Below are positions 55,990 through 64,000 of a stretch of DNA of 64,000 nt, piece after piece (the stretch's first letter is position 1; each line of letters opens with the position of its first letter). Source of the DNA: Aldehydirespirator sp965219165 (GTDB lineage Bacteria > Actinomycetota > Acidimicrobiia > Acidimicrobiales > Aldehydirespiratoraceae); contig CBDCMW010000002.1 in NCBI GenBank assembly GCA_965219165.1, forward strand, positions 558,001 to 622,000, written 5' to 3'. Made by a program: the position numbers and the translations under genes. The notes beneath the pieces were generated by a model. The model ran no database searches. It saw nothing but the letters and a program-made list of their open reading frames with translations, and was not told the origin of the DNA.

Positions 55990-56313
55990 TCAGGTGCTCT
56001 TGGAGGCGCCATCCACGCGACGTCTCTCATCGTCGCCGGACTGTGTGACACTCGCCTGCCCGTCGCTGTCCAGGCGCCCGGTCTGGACAGCCCAATGACG
56101 CACATCCGGCCAGTACCAGATGAGCGTCCGGGAGACTGTCGCCACCGGCCGCGGGAACTCGGCATGGCGCCGACGCCAGTCATGCACCACCTGAAGACGC
56201 TTGACGCCAATCCGTGCAGCGATCTCGGCTGCGCCTACAAGCTCGTCTATGTCGACGCGGCGCCCCACCTCCACATCCTTCCACATCCTGCGTACAGAGT
56301 GACGCACCCTCAA
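55990..56313 (-). CDS. small HTH regulator of the restriction-modification cassette
   Basis: 107 residues. The middle is a MerR/AlpA-like winged HTH: VGAAEIAARIGVKRLQVVHD, then WRRRHAEFPRPVATVSRTLI and WYWPDVRHWAVQTGR. It lies 6 bases upstream of the methyltransferase gene and is probably its control protein. Start is uncertain: TTG 56313 or GTG 56307 would give a leaderless message from the promoter overlapping the palindrome at 56314-56333; ATG 56286 is also possible. Confidence 0.72.
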   Translation of the reverse strand: MRVRHSVRRMWKDVEVGRRVDIDELVGAAEIAARIGVKRLQVVHDWRRRHAEFPRPVATVSRTLIWYWPDVRHWAVQTGRLDSDGQASVTQSGDDERRRVDGASKST

Positions 56314-56333
56314 ATGCGTACTAGTATACGCAT
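56314..56333. promoter_or_regulatory. palindromic operator over the HTH regulator promoter
   Basis: ATGCGTA (56314-56320), a 6-base centre CTAGTA and TACGCAT (56327-56333) form a perfect inverted repeat. On the minus strand it contains TATACT, a good -10. A third half-site TGCGTAC lies at 56289-56295 within the start of the gene. The natural inference is autoregulation by the HTH protein. Confidence 0.65.
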
Positions 56334-56510
56334 ACCAGAGCGAAGCCCTTACCGTGCCCCGACACCCCGGGACCGATAACCGCCGATGTCAGGCGGGATC
56401 GGCTCGCACGCCGTTCAGCGCGAAGCAGACGAGCCTCACGGTTGTGCGCTGTCCTCGATCTTCGGCCGAACCATCAGTCCCGCGGTACCCGTGTTGCGGC
56501 GGCTCCGATG

Positions 56511-56624
56511 GCTACCGGGCTGGTTGAGCGGTCAGGCCGCGGGGCTGAGCTACCTGGCTGGTTGAGCGGTCAGGCCGCGGGGCTGAGCTACCTGGCCGGT
56601 TGGGCGGTCAGGCCGCGGGACGGC
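56511..56624. repeat. 38-bp tandem repeat at the 3' end of the RsbW-like gene
   Basis: Three copies (56511-56548, 56549-56586, 56587-56624) beginning GCTACC(G/T)GGC, the third diverging at its end. On the minus strand each copy contains CGCGGCCTGACCGC, which in the last copy is the final Ala codon and TGA of the gene at 56608. The array thus repeats the gene end downstream. The rest of 56340-56510 shows no feature I can name. Confidence 0.8.
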
Positions 56625-57009
56625 TGCCGGGGCGGCCGACCGGCTTGCGCATCAGCAACCAGCCCCGGTCGGACTCCACCGTGACGGTGACGTTCGAGGC
56701 ACCGACCGCCTTCTTGAAGCGGGCCGCGGCCGTGGCCGCAACGCTGGCCTCGTCGGTGCGCCGCGCTTCCACCTCCAGGCATCCTCGGTGGGCCCGGAAC
56801 ACGCACTCGATCGCCGCGTCATCATCGGCTGGCTGCTCGAGCAGCAACTCGATGGCTTCGTCTATGGCCGCTCGGAGCTCGTCGATCTCGGTGAAGGACA
56901 TTCCGTGGCGCAGCGCCACCGCAGCCGCGCCGACCCGCACGACGCGCGCGTAAACGGCCGACGCGGGCACCTTGAGGACGATCTCATCCATTGCGAGCGC
57001 TTCGCTCAC
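56608..57009 (-). CDS. RsbW-like ATP-binding regulatory protein (HATPase)
   Basis: 133 residues. GHKL-type anti-sigma/switch kinase pattern: VYARVVRVGAAAVALRHGMS near 18-37, then FTEIDELRAAIDEAIELLLE with the N-box-like Asp/Glu helix, and a late WLLMRKPVG strand. The G-boxes are weak, so ATP use is uncertain. Such proteins control stress sigma factors; no sigma or anti-anti-sigma gene is adjacent. Start GTG 57009 or ATG 56991. Confidence 0.7.
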   Translation of the reverse strand: MSEALAMDEIVLKVPASAVYARVVRVGAAAVALRHGMSFTEIDELRAAIDEAIELLLEQPADDDAAIECVFRAHRGCLEVEARRTDEASVAATAAARFKKAVGASNVTVTVESDRGWLLMRKPVGRPGSRPAA

Positions 57010-57106
57010 ACGTCAAGATTGCCACGGATTGCTGACGTTCCCGCGGCTTGTGCGGCGCGGATTGCCTGGCTGGGCCGGACTCAGCCCGCCGGTAGCCTGA
57101 TCAGCC

Positions 57107-58345
57107 GTGGCGTTCGTCGTAGAGAAGTTCGGTGGCACCTCTGTGGCCGACCCCGACCGCATTCGGGTCGTGGCCGACCATGTGGCGCGCCGTCGCAGCC
57201 ACGGAGACGAGGTTGTGCTGGTTGTTTCGGCCATGGGCAGCGAGACCGACCAGCTGCTGCGGATGGCCTCCTATGTGGCCGCGGATCCGCCCGGTCGCGA
57301 GGTCGACATGCTCATCACCGGCGGAGAGCGCAAGGCCTGCGCCCTCATGGCCATGGCGCTCAGCGACCTGGGCGTGCCCGCCGCGTCGTTCACCGGGAGC
57401 CAGGCCGGATTCCGCACCGACTCGTGCCACACCGACGCCAAGATCACCCGGATCACGCCGGGTCGCATCACCGAAGCGCTGACCCATGGCCTGGTTCCGG
57501 TGGTGGGCGGCTCCCAGGGAGTGTCGGGCGACGGCGATGTGACGTTCTTCGGCCGGGGAGGCTCCGACACAACCGCTGTGGCGCTGGCCCATGTCCTCGG
57601 CGCCGACTACTGCGAGATCTACACCGATGTGCCCGGGGTGTTCAGCGCCGACCCCCGCCTCGTGCCCGAGGCACGGCGCATGGATGTGGTCTCGTTCGAC
57701 GAGCTGCTGGAGATGACTGCCAGCGGCTGCCCGAAGCCGGCGATGCGGGCGGTGGAGCTCGCCAAGACCTATGGCGTCGAGCTGCATGTGCGGTCCGCCT
57801 TCAGTTGGATGCCGGGCACGACAGTTACCGGAGAGGAAGCCATGGAACACGCCATCATCTCGGCCGTCACCCACGACGCCAGCGAAGCGAAGATGACCGT
57901 CTCGGGGGTCGCCGACAAGCCTGGCGTGGCCGGTCGGCTCTTCCGGACGCTGGCCGACACTGACGTCAATGTGGACATGATCGTGCAGAACGTGTCCCGC
58001 CAGGGCGTCACCGACATCAGCTTCACCGTTCCCCGATCGCAGCTCGACGCGGCCCGCGCCGTCGCGCAGGGCCTGGTCGGCGAGCTCGGAGCCGACGATG
58101 TGTCCACCGACGACGGCATTGCCCGGGTCAGCCTGATCGGGGCGGGCATGCAGACCAACCCGGGCGTGGCTGCCCGGATGTTCGAGACGCTGGCCGCGGC
58201 CGGCATCAACATCGAGATGATCTCCACGTCCGCGATCCGCATCTCCTGCGTGATCCGGGCTGGCGACATCGAGCGGGCCGTCGGCGCCCTGCACAAGTCG
58301 TTCGAGCTCGACAAGGACCCCGCGGAGCGCGCCAGCGTCTACTGA
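57107..58345 (+). CDS. lysC: aspartate kinase
   Basis: 412 residues. First step of the Asp-family amino acids. KFGGTSVADPDRI near 6-18, ITGGERKACALMAMAL near 68-83, GRGGSDTTAVALAHVLGADY near 149-168, EIYTDVPGVFSADPR. Two C-terminal ACT domains (MTVSGVADKPGVAGRLFRTL and VSLIGAGMQTNPGVAARMFE) mediate feedback by lysine/threonine. Start GTG 57107 directly precedes the family N-terminus. Confidence 0.97.
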   Translation: MAFVVEKFGGTSVADPDRIRVVADHVARRRSHGDEVVLVVSAMGSETDQLLRMASYVAADPPGREVDMLITGGERKACALMAMALSDLGVPAASFTGSQAGFRTDSCHTDAKITRITPGRITEALTHGLVPVVGGSQGVSGDGDVTFFGRGGSDTTAVALAHVLGADYCEIYTDVPGVFSADPRLVPEARRMDVVSFDELLEMTASGCPKPAMRAVELAKTYGVELHVRSAFSWMPGTTVTGEEAMEHAIISAVTHDASEAKMTVSGVADKPGVAGRLFRTLADTDVNVDMIVQNVSRQGVTDISFTVPRSQLDAARAVAQGLVGELGADDVSTDDGIARVSLIGAGMQTNPGVAARMFETLAAAGINIEMISTSAIRISCVIRAGDIERAVGALHKSFELDKDPAERASVY

Positions 58346-58361
58346 TCGGCGCCCCGCGCTC

Positions 58362-58481
58362 GGGAATTGGCAGCGGTCGGTGCCGTTTCGGGGGTCTGTG
58401 GCTGCCAGTTGTGGTTGGAGGGGTGTGGCCTGGGGAATTGGCAGCGGTCGGTGCCGTTTCGGGGGTCTGTGGCTGCCAGTT
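58362..58481. repeat. two identical 49-bp hairpin repeats between lysC and asd
   Basis: Bases 58362-58410 and 58433-58481 are identical as read, 22 bases apart. Each is nearly self-complementary at its ends (AATTGGCAGC against GCTGCCAGTT), so each can form a long hairpin. Position between two genes of one pathway suggests an attenuator-like or REP-like element. No other copy was seen in the window. Confidence 0.8.
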
Positions 58482-58533
58482 CTTGCATCGAGCGTGCGGT
58501 CGCGGCTGGCGGGCGCCGATAGTCTGCGGCCTT

Positions 58534-59571
58534 ATGGATGTCGGCGTAGTAGGCGCAACCGGTCAGGTGGGCGGGGTGATGCGCGCCCTGCTGGACGAGC
58601 GCGCCCTCCCCGCGGACCAGCTGCGCTTCTTCGCCTCGGCCCGCTCGGCGGGACGGATCCTGGATTGGCGCGACCGCACCATCGTGGTGGAGGACGCGGC
58701 TGCCGCCGATTACGCCGGCCTCGACGTGTGCCTGTTCTCCGCCGGGGCCACCGCCAGCCGGGCCCTGGCCGAGCGAGTCGCCGCGGCCGGAGCGGTCGTG
58801 ATCGACAACTCCTCGGCCTGGCGGCGCGACCCCGACGTGCCGCTGGTCGTGTCGGAGGTCAACCCGCATGCGCTGGACTCGATCCCCAAGGGCATCGTCG
58901 CCAACCCCAACTGCACGACGATGGTGGCCATGCCCCCGCTGAAGCGGCTGGACGCCGAGGCGGGCCTGGTTGCCATGGTGGTCTCGACCTACCAGGCGGT
59001 CTCGGGCGCCGGCCTCGCCGGGGTGGAGGAGCTGCACGAGCAGGTGCAGAAGGCCGGCGACGTCGCTCCGTCGCTCACCTACGACGGGGGCGCGCTCGGC
59101 CTGCAGGCGGGCGACAAGTTCCCTGCGCCGATCGCCTTCAACGTGATCCCCCTCGCCGGTTCCGTGGTGGACGACGGCACCGACGAGACCGACGAGGAGC
59201 AGAAGCTCACTCACGAGAGCCGCAAGATCCTCGAGCTGCCCGACCTGGAGGTGGCGGCCACCTGCGTGCGGGTGCCGGTGTACTGCGGGCATTCCCTGTC
59301 GATCAGCGCGTCGTTCGAGCGCCCCATCAGCCCCGAGCGGGCCGTCGAGGTGCTGACCGGCGCGCCCGGCGTGGTCGTGACCGACGTCCCGACCCCGTTG
59401 CAGGCCGCGGGCGCGGATCCGTCCTATGTGGGCCGCATTCGCCGCGACCCCACCCGCCCCAACGGCCTGTCGCTGTTCGTGTCGGGCGACAACCTCCGCA
59501 AGGGGGCCGCGCTCAACGCCATCCAGATCGCGGAGGCCATGGTCGACCGCGGCCTGCTGCTCGCCGCCTAG
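58534..59571 (+). CDS. asd: aspartate-semialdehyde dehydrogenase
   Basis: 345 residues. Reduces aspartyl phosphate to the semialdehyde. NADP-binding GVVGATGQVGGVMRALL near 4-20, FSAGATASRALAERV, active-site Cys in IVANPNCTTMVAMPPLKRL near 126-144, and the late RVPVYCGHSLSIS with catalytic His. ATG 58534 precedes the family N-terminus. Follows lysC after the hairpin repeats. Confidence 0.97.
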   Translation: MDVGVVGATGQVGGVMRALLDERALPADQLRFFASARSAGRILDWRDRTIVVEDAAAADYAGLDVCLFSAGATASRALAERVAAAGAVVIDNSSAWRRDPDVPLVVSEVNPHALDSIPKGIVANPNCTTMVAMPPLKRLDAEAGLVAMVVSTYQAVSGAGLAGVEELHEQVQKAGDVAPSLTYDGGALGLQAGDKFPAPIAFNVIPLAGSVVDDGTDETDEEQKLTHESRKILELPDLEVAATCVRVPVYCGHSLSISASFERPISPERAVEVLTGAPGVVVTDVPTPLQAAGADPSYVGRIRRDPTRPNGLSLFVSGDNLRKGAALNAIQIAEAMVDRGLLLAA

Positions 59572-59628
59572 CCCCATCCGACACGGCGCGAGTCCGCCGA
59601 GTTAGCGCGTCGCTCTGAAGCGATTGTC

Positions 59629-59650
59629 GACGGCGCGGCGCGGCGCCGTC
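59629..59650. terminator. GC-rich stem-loop after asd
   Basis: GACGGCGC (59629-59636) pairs perfectly with GCGCCGTC (59643-59650) around a 6-base loop, 58 bases after the asd stop and before the next operon. It lacks a T-run; transcription stop is plausible but unproven. Confidence 0.45.
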
Positions 59651-59705
59651 AGGTATTGTGAGCGGGACTGTCAGCGCTGTGGCCAGGGAGTTGGGGAGCG
59701 GGGGG

Positions 59706-60914
59706 ATGAGCGGACCGAAGTGCGCCTCCTACTGGACCGACCCAGCGATGGTGGCAGAGGCCCGGCGGCGGGCCGCTGCCAGAGCAGAGCGGGAGAGCTT
59801 GGTAGCTCGGCTCGAAGAGCTGCAACTGGTCGGCGAAGCCAGGCGCCAGAAGGGTTTGAGCGAGGTGTTCCACCTTGAGATCGCCAAGAGCCCGGCCAGC
59901 GATGCCACCGAGGATGTCGAAGCCTGGAACAACCTGGCGTCAGAGGCTGTGGCCAGCGCCGAGAAGAGCCTGGCTCGAGCCGAGCAGAGCGAGCGTCAGC
60001 AGGACATCCGAGCCAAGATCGCCTCGGTGGCCTCGAGCGACACGGCGCAGGCAATCCTGCGCCGCGCCGAGGCCGAAGCGGTGCGTGGCCGCACTGCCCG
60101 GCGGACCCCCGCAGAGCGGGCTGCGGAGCGGGTGGGCGCGGAAGCCGACCGGGAATCAGTCGTCGCCGCGCTGATCGAGGCTGTGCCCGCAGGCATATCG
60201 ACTCAGGAGCGCGACTGCCTGGAACAGCAGATACTCGGCCTGGCCGGGGCGTCACAAGCCGAGTTCGGCTCGTGCCTGGTGGCCGCCAAGGCGGAGATGC
60301 AGCGGATCGAGCGCTCTGCCGCGGAGCGATCTGAATCGCGCCGGCGAGCGCGGGAGCTGCTCGCATCGCTGCATGGTCTCGACGGCGACGAAGTCGACGC
60401 CTGCCGTTCCCTGCTGCACCGGGCGATAGCCGGCGAGACGCCCCTGCTGAGCACCGACGCGGCGGCGGTGGTCCAGGCCCGGACCGCGGCGGAGGCCGAC
60501 TACGAGCGGCGCTTTGTTGCGTCCCGGATCGAGGCTGCCTTCCGCGAGTCCGGGCTCGATGTCGGTGCCGGGTTCGCCACCGAAGTCCTCAGCGGTGAGG
60601 AGGCGTACCTGCCCGCGCGCGCCTCCGACGAGCACGCTGTAGGGGTCCGCGTGCGCGACGGGCTCGTCGATTTGAGGCTGGTCAGGGCCGAGGGCGCCCC
60701 CGATGTCCAGCTCGACGCCGACGCCGAAGTGGAGTTCTGCAAGGACTTCGGGCGGTTCAGCGCGCACCTGCACGACCAGGGGGTGGGGCTCGAGCTGGTC
60801 AGCCATCAGCGTCCCGGCGCAGTGGCGGTCGATGTCGTGCCTCAGGCGCGCCAGGCGCTCGCGACCCACCGGCGTCGCCGCTCCGAGGCCAGTGCGAGGG
60901 CCCGCCTCCGGTGA
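59706..60914 (+). CDS. MSGPK-type long coiled-coil protein
   Basis: 402 residues, function unknown. It opens MSGPKCASYWTDPAMVAEAR, and the MSGPK start recalls poorly studied coiled-coil proteins in other bacteria. The first about 290 residues are Ala/Glu/Arg-rich helix with repeated amphipathic segments (EKSLARAEQSERQQDIRAKI); the C-terminal about 110 residues look globular with strands (HAVGVRVRDGLVDLRLVRAE). ATG 59706 is 7 bases after GGGGAG. Its TGA overlaps the GTG of the AAA+ gene (GTGA), so it is the first gene of a coupled four-gene cassette. It could be a client, scaffold or effector of that ATPase. Confidence 0.75.
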   Translation: MSGPKCASYWTDPAMVAEARRRAAARAERESLVARLEELQLVGEARRQKGLSEVFHLEIAKSPASDATEDVEAWNNLASEAVASAEKSLARAEQSERQQDIRAKIASVASSDTAQAILRRAEAEAVRGRTARRTPAERAAERVGAEADRESVVAALIEAVPAGISTQERDCLEQQILGLAGASQAEFGSCLVAAKAEMQRIERSAAERSESRRRARELLASLHGLDGDEVDACRSLLHRAIAGETPLLSTDAAAVVQARTAAEADYERRFVASRIEAAFRESGLDVGAGFATEVLSGEEAYLPARASDEHAVGVRVRDGLVDLRLVRAEGAPDVQLDADAEVEFCKDFGRFSAHLHDQGVGLELVSHQRPGAVAVDVVPQARQALATHRRRRSEASARARLR

Positions 60915-62746
60915 GCGGCTCATCGCTCGACGCGTCGTGGCCCTCCTGGCTTCGAGAGATCGACTCGCTGCTCGCCGTCCATCCCCAGTTCGTGTTGTCG
61001 GGCAATGTGCGCGACCGCTATCGCCTTCCCTTGGATGAATTGCCTCTGGTCGACACCATCATCGACGCGCTGGCGGCGGCTCTGCGTCCTGCGGGATTCG
61101 ACGCTCTGCTCGTACACGATGTGGTTGACGGATACCGCGTCGTGTCAGATGACCCGGAGGCGGCTTGGGCCGGTGTCCGCGAGCTGGCCGGCACGAATCT
61201 GCGTTCGGAGCGAGCCGATGACCTAGGCACTCTGGCAGACGTGGTGCGCCAGTTCGCGGCGGGCGGCAGGCGCATGGCACTGGTTCTCGACTATGCGAGC
61301 CAGATAGCCAGCAGCGTGAACGAACTGGGACCACGCGAGCACGCCTTCTTCGCGTCCTGCCTGAAGATGTCCCATGAGGCCGCGCCCCACATCGACCCCG
61401 ACGCGGATCGGCGGGCGCTGTACAACCCTGTGTTCTGGGTGGTGGAGCGGGAGCACGATCTCCCTGCCTGGCTCACCGCGGGGAACCGGGGAATCCGGTC
61501 CATCCCCGTTCCATGGCCGGAATTGTCCGACCGGGAGGACACAGCGGCCCTGCTCACCGGCGCGGGAACGAGCGAGGACCGTCAGCATGCTGCGGAGCAC
61601 ATCGCAGCCCGTACCGAAGGGATGGCCACCGCCAGTTTGTTCGACATAGCCGCGCTCTTAGCCGATCAGCAGATCCCGTATGCCGACGCCGAGGACGCCG
61701 TGCGCGTCTACACCCTCGGCGCGGCCGAGAGCCCCTGGAGGCGCGGCGCGCTGGCGGAGCGGCTGCGGACCCATGACATCGAAGCGGCCCTGTCGGCGAG
61801 GGTGCTCGGTCAGCCCGCCGCCGTGACCAAGGCGGCCGACATCTTGCGCAGGGCGGTGCTGGGCCTGTCCGGGGCTCAGGCAGGAGCAGGCTCGAGCCGC
61901 CCCCGGGGCGTGCTCTTCTTCGCCGGGCCCAGCGGTGTGGGCAAGACCGAGCTGGCGAAGGCCCTGACAGAACTCGTGTTTGGCAGTGAGGACGCCTATG
62001 TGCGGTTCGACATGAGCGAGTTCACATCGGAGCACGCCGGTGACCGGCTCGTGGGCGCACCGCCGGGTTATGTCGGATTCGAGGGCGGAGGGGAGCTCAC
62101 CAATGCCGTCCGCGGCAAGCCTTACGCGCTGTTGTTGTTCGATGAGATCGAGAAGGCCCACCCCCGCATACTGGACAAGTTCCTGCAGCTTCTCGACGAC
62201 GGACGACTGACCGACGGCCGGGGAACGACGGTCCACTTCTCCGACACGCTCGTCGTGTTCACCTCCAATCTGGGGATGACGCGGCCCGCTCGGGATGGAC
62301 GGGGAGCAAGAGCCGCGACGGTGACCCCCGAGGACTCCTACGACGTGATCGAGGCCCGCGTCACCGAAGAGATACGCCGCCACTTCACCGAGGAGATCAA
62401 CCGCCCCGAGTTCCTGAATCGTGTGGGCGACAACCTGGTCGTCTTCGACTACATCAGGCCGACCGTTGCGGCTGACATCGCCGATCTGATGCTCAGCAAC
62501 ATCGCGGCCCGCGTCGAGGACTCGGCGGCGATCTCCGTCGAACTGTCCGCCGAGGCCCACGCTCAGTTGCACGAGCTCGCCACGGCCGACCTCTCCTTCG
62601 GGGGCCGGGGCATCGGCAACGTCTTGGAGTCTCGCTTTGTCAACCCCCTGGCGCGGGCCCTCTTCGAGTACCAGGCCCCGGCGGGAAGCACCGTCGAAGT
62701 CGCTCGAGTAGCCCCCGACGGCGTGCCCGAGGTGGTCTTGCGATGA
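60911..62746 (+). CDS. Clp-like AAA+ ATPase with degenerate N-terminal half
   Basis: 611 residues. The C-terminal half is a ClpA/B D2-type motor: Walker A FAGPSGVGKTELAKAL near 335-350, pore loop GAPPGYVGFEGGGELT, Walker B LLLFDEIEKAHPRIL, sensor-1 VVFTSNLGM, arginine finger NRPEFLNRVGD and a D2-small domain (FGGRGIGNVLESRFVNPLAR). The N-terminal about 300 residues have AAA-like strands (FVLSGNVRDRYRLP, MALVLDYASQI, FWVVEREHDLPAWL) but no Walker A, suggesting an inactive first ring or client-binding domain. It is not ClpB of this genome (clpB is at 7387). ATGA overlap with the radical SAM gene. Confidence 0.82.
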   Translation: MSGSSLDASWPSWLREIDSLLAVHPQFVLSGNVRDRYRLPLDELPLVDTIIDALAAALRPAGFDALLVHDVVDGYRVVSDDPEAAWAGVRELAGTNLRSERADDLGTLADVVRQFAAGGRRMALVLDYASQIASSVNELGPREHAFFASCLKMSHEAAPHIDPDADRRALYNPVFWVVEREHDLPAWLTAGNRGIRSIPVPWPELSDREDTAALLTGAGTSEDRQHAAEHIAARTEGMATASLFDIAALLADQQIPYADAEDAVRVYTLGAAESPWRRGALAERLRTHDIEAALSARVLGQPAAVTKAADILRRAVLGLSGAQAGAGSSRPRGVLFFAGPSGVGKTELAKALTELVFGSEDAYVRFDMSEFTSEHAGDRLVGAPPGYVGFEGGGELTNAVRGKPYALLLFDEIEKAHPRILDKFLQLLDDGRLTDGRGTTVHFSDTLVVFTSNLGMTRPARDGRGARAATVTPEDSYDVIEARVTEEIRRHFTEEINRPEFLNRVGDNLVVFDYIRPTVAADIADLMLSNIAARVEDSAAISVELSAEAHAQLHELATADLSFGGRGIGNVLESRFVNPLARALFEYQAPAGSTVEVARVAPDGVPEVVLR

Positions 62747-63405
62747 CCCTGGTGGCCATCAACCGCCTTCACTGGCCCGTGACGGTCCTCGGCCCGGGGC
62801 GGCGGGTGGGGATCTGGTTCCAGGGTTGTTCCATCGAATGCCCCGGATGTGTCTCCCGCGACACGTGGGCTGAGCCGGGTTCCGGCGACTACACCTCCGT
62901 CGGCGATCTCGTTGGTCGCATCGACGCGCTTACGGGCGATGGTGCCGGCGGTTCGGTCGATGGCGTGACCGTGACCGGTGGCGAGCCCTTCGAGCAGGCC
63001 GAGGCACTTGAGGATCTGCTGCTGGCGCTGAGGGACTGGCTCGACTCCACGGGCGCGGCCTCAGCCGATCTGCTCGTGTACACCGGCTACGACGAGGCCG
63101 CGGCTCGCAGGCGCGGCCCGGGTGCGTTCGCCCGGGCAGACGCGGTGATCGCTGGTCCGTTCAGGGTGTCTGAGCCGGGAACTCACTGGTGGGGATCGGG
63201 GAATCAACGCCTGATCGTGCGCGACGAACGGATCGCCCACAGATACGAGACCGCGCTGCGAAGTGCCCGGGCCGAGGTGCAGGTCTCTGTAGAGGACGGC
63301 CGGGTGTTCATCATTGGCATCCCGCCAAGGCGCACTCTGGCGGAGGTCGAGTCCCGCCTTGCTGGCTCAGGTGTAAGGCTCGGGGGTGTCTCGTGGCGAC
63401 CGTGA
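62743..63405 (+). CDS. radical SAM / 4Fe-4S protein of the activase type
   Basis: 220 residues. N-terminal cluster motif FQGCSIECPGCVSRDTW near 27-43 (Cx3Cx2C), and VTVTGGEPFEQAEAL near 75-89 binding SAM. Short and built like NrdG-type activating enzymes, without a second visible cluster. Its substrate is probably a partner in the cassette; no glycyl-radical enzyme gene is nearby. Both ends overlap neighbouring genes. Confidence 0.82.
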   Translation: MTLVAINRLHWPVTVLGPGRRVGIWFQGCSIECPGCVSRDTWAEPGSGDYTSVGDLVGRIDALTGDGAGGSVDGVTVTGGEPFEQAEALEDLLLALRDWLDSTGAASADLLVYTGYDEAAARRRGPGAFARADAVIAGPFRVSEPGTHWWGSGNQRLIVRDERIAHRYETALRSARAEVQVSVEDGRVFIIGIPPRRTLAEVESRLAGSGVRLGGVSWRP

Positions 63406-64000
63406 CCTGCCTCGGCGCGGGTTGCGGCCTGGAGTTGGGGCCGGCGGATCTGCTGTGCCCGAGTTGCGGGAGCCCCAGGCCCCGGTCGTCGCTGCTCGCC
63501 TCCGCTCGGGCGCAGGGGGGCGATCCCGACGATCCGGGGCGGGCCGACGTACCGCGTACGCCTTCCGGGTCGACTCCGGCCGATATTCCGGAGTCGGGGT
63601 CCCCTGCCGGCATGTGCGACCACCGCGATAGCCCACGCGGAGCCTTGACCTGCCCGACATGCGGCGACCCGATCGCGGCTGCTGGGTCGTCGGGACGGCA
63701 CGCATCGCCGAAGTTCCGGCTCGTGATGCCCTGGGGTGAACATGTGCTCGAATCGGCGCAGACTGAGGTGGGGCGGGACGTCGGGCCTTTCGCGCCCGAT
63801 CTCAAGGGTCACATGACCGTCTCCCGGCGCCATGCCTCCCTGCGCGTGACCAGTTCGGGTCGCCTCCATGTGATCGACCATGGATCGGCCAACGGCACTT
63901 TCAAGAACGAGACCCGGATCGAGCCCAACGTCCCTGTCGAGTTGCGCCGTGGCGACACGGTGGGCTTCTCGTCCAGGCTGAGCTTCACCGTGCTGGAGAC
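63393..64000 (+). CDS. zinc-ribbon and FHA-domain protein (3' end beyond the window)
   Basis: At least 202 residues, cut by the window end. GTG 63393 overlaps the radical SAM stop. Two zinc-ribbon-like Cys pairs: TCLGAGCGLELGPADLLCPS and LTCPTCGDP, separated by a Pro/Asp/Gly-rich linker. Then an FHA phosphothreonine-binding domain: EVGRDVGPF, MTVSRRHASL, HGSANGTFKN. The domain indicates that Ser/Thr phosphorylation controls the cassette; kinase or phosphatase genes may follow outside the window. Confidence 0.82.
   Translation, partial: MATVTCLGAGCGLELGPADLLCPSCGSPRPRSSLLASARAQGGDPDDPGRADVPRTPSGSTPADIPESGSPAGMCDHRDSPRGALTCPTCGDPIAAAGSSGRHASPKFRLVMPWGEHVLESAQTEVGRDVGPFAPDLKGHMTVSRRHASLRVTSSGRLHVIDHGSANGTFKNETRIEPNVPVELRRGDTVGFSSRLSFTVLE

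Overview
The window is high-GC DNA (roughly two thirds G+C by eye) with actinobacterial gene order: a dnaK-grpE-dnaJ-hspR-clpB heat-shock operon with a HAIR-like operator, clpS beside a DUF2017 gene, caa3-type oxidase genes with ctaA/ctaB, and leaderless starts. I infer an uncultivated actinobacterium, possibly of class Acidimicrobiia; the sequence alone does not settle this.

Layout. 0-3.3 kb: alpha/beta hydrolase, 2-keto-4-pentenoate hydratase-type gene, a grpE fragment, a small membrane coiled-coil protein, gpmA. 3.4-9.9 kb: heat-shock operon. 10-16.8 kb: purA-purB, an orphan small gene in an AT-richer pocket, ACT-domain malic enzyme, ilvD. 16.8-30.2 kb: sugar catabolism. It starts with the remains of an L-fucose route (broken L-fuconate dehydratase, aldo/keto reductase, lactonase). 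An amino-sugar cluster follows: a fused deacetylase-ROK kinase, DUF2090-type aldolase, PfkB kinase, DeoR regulator, SIS-domain isomerase/deaminase and an ABC importer. Together these can draw a complete N-acetylgalactosamine route. 30.2-32 kb: cytochrome P450 and tRNA-Glu, tRNA-Asp and tRNA-Phe.

32-43.2 kb: DUF2017, clpS, heme A synthase, heme O synthase, and a caa3 cytochrome oxidase operon. That operon is preceded by a subunit I homologue that has lost nearly all heme/copper ligands and a degenerate subunit III-like gene. 43.2-53.3 kb: KamA-family radical SAM enzyme, serS, methyltransferase, paired fluoride channels, pdxH, poly-gamma-glutamate hydrolase family protein, ccdA-tlpA, metallo-beta-lactamase-fold hydrolase, orn, dut. 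53.3-56.4 kb: a restriction-modification cassette with an HTH regulator and palindromic operator. 56.5-59.6 kb: RsbW-like ATPase, lysC, asd. 59.7-64 kb: a tightly overlapping four-gene cassette (coiled-coil MSGPK protein, Clp-like AAA+ ATPase with a degenerate N-terminal half, radical SAM protein, zinc-ribbon/FHA protein cut by the window end). This is the best candidate for an undescribed system.

A recurrent feature is small tandem duplication at gene junctions. At dnaJ/hspR, ctaA/clpS, clpS/DUF2017 and tlpA/ccdA the stop-start overlap is repeated so that tiny open frames (9-32 codons) are chained between the two genes. Other tandem repeats sit at the orn/dut, rsbW and lysC/asd intergenic regions.
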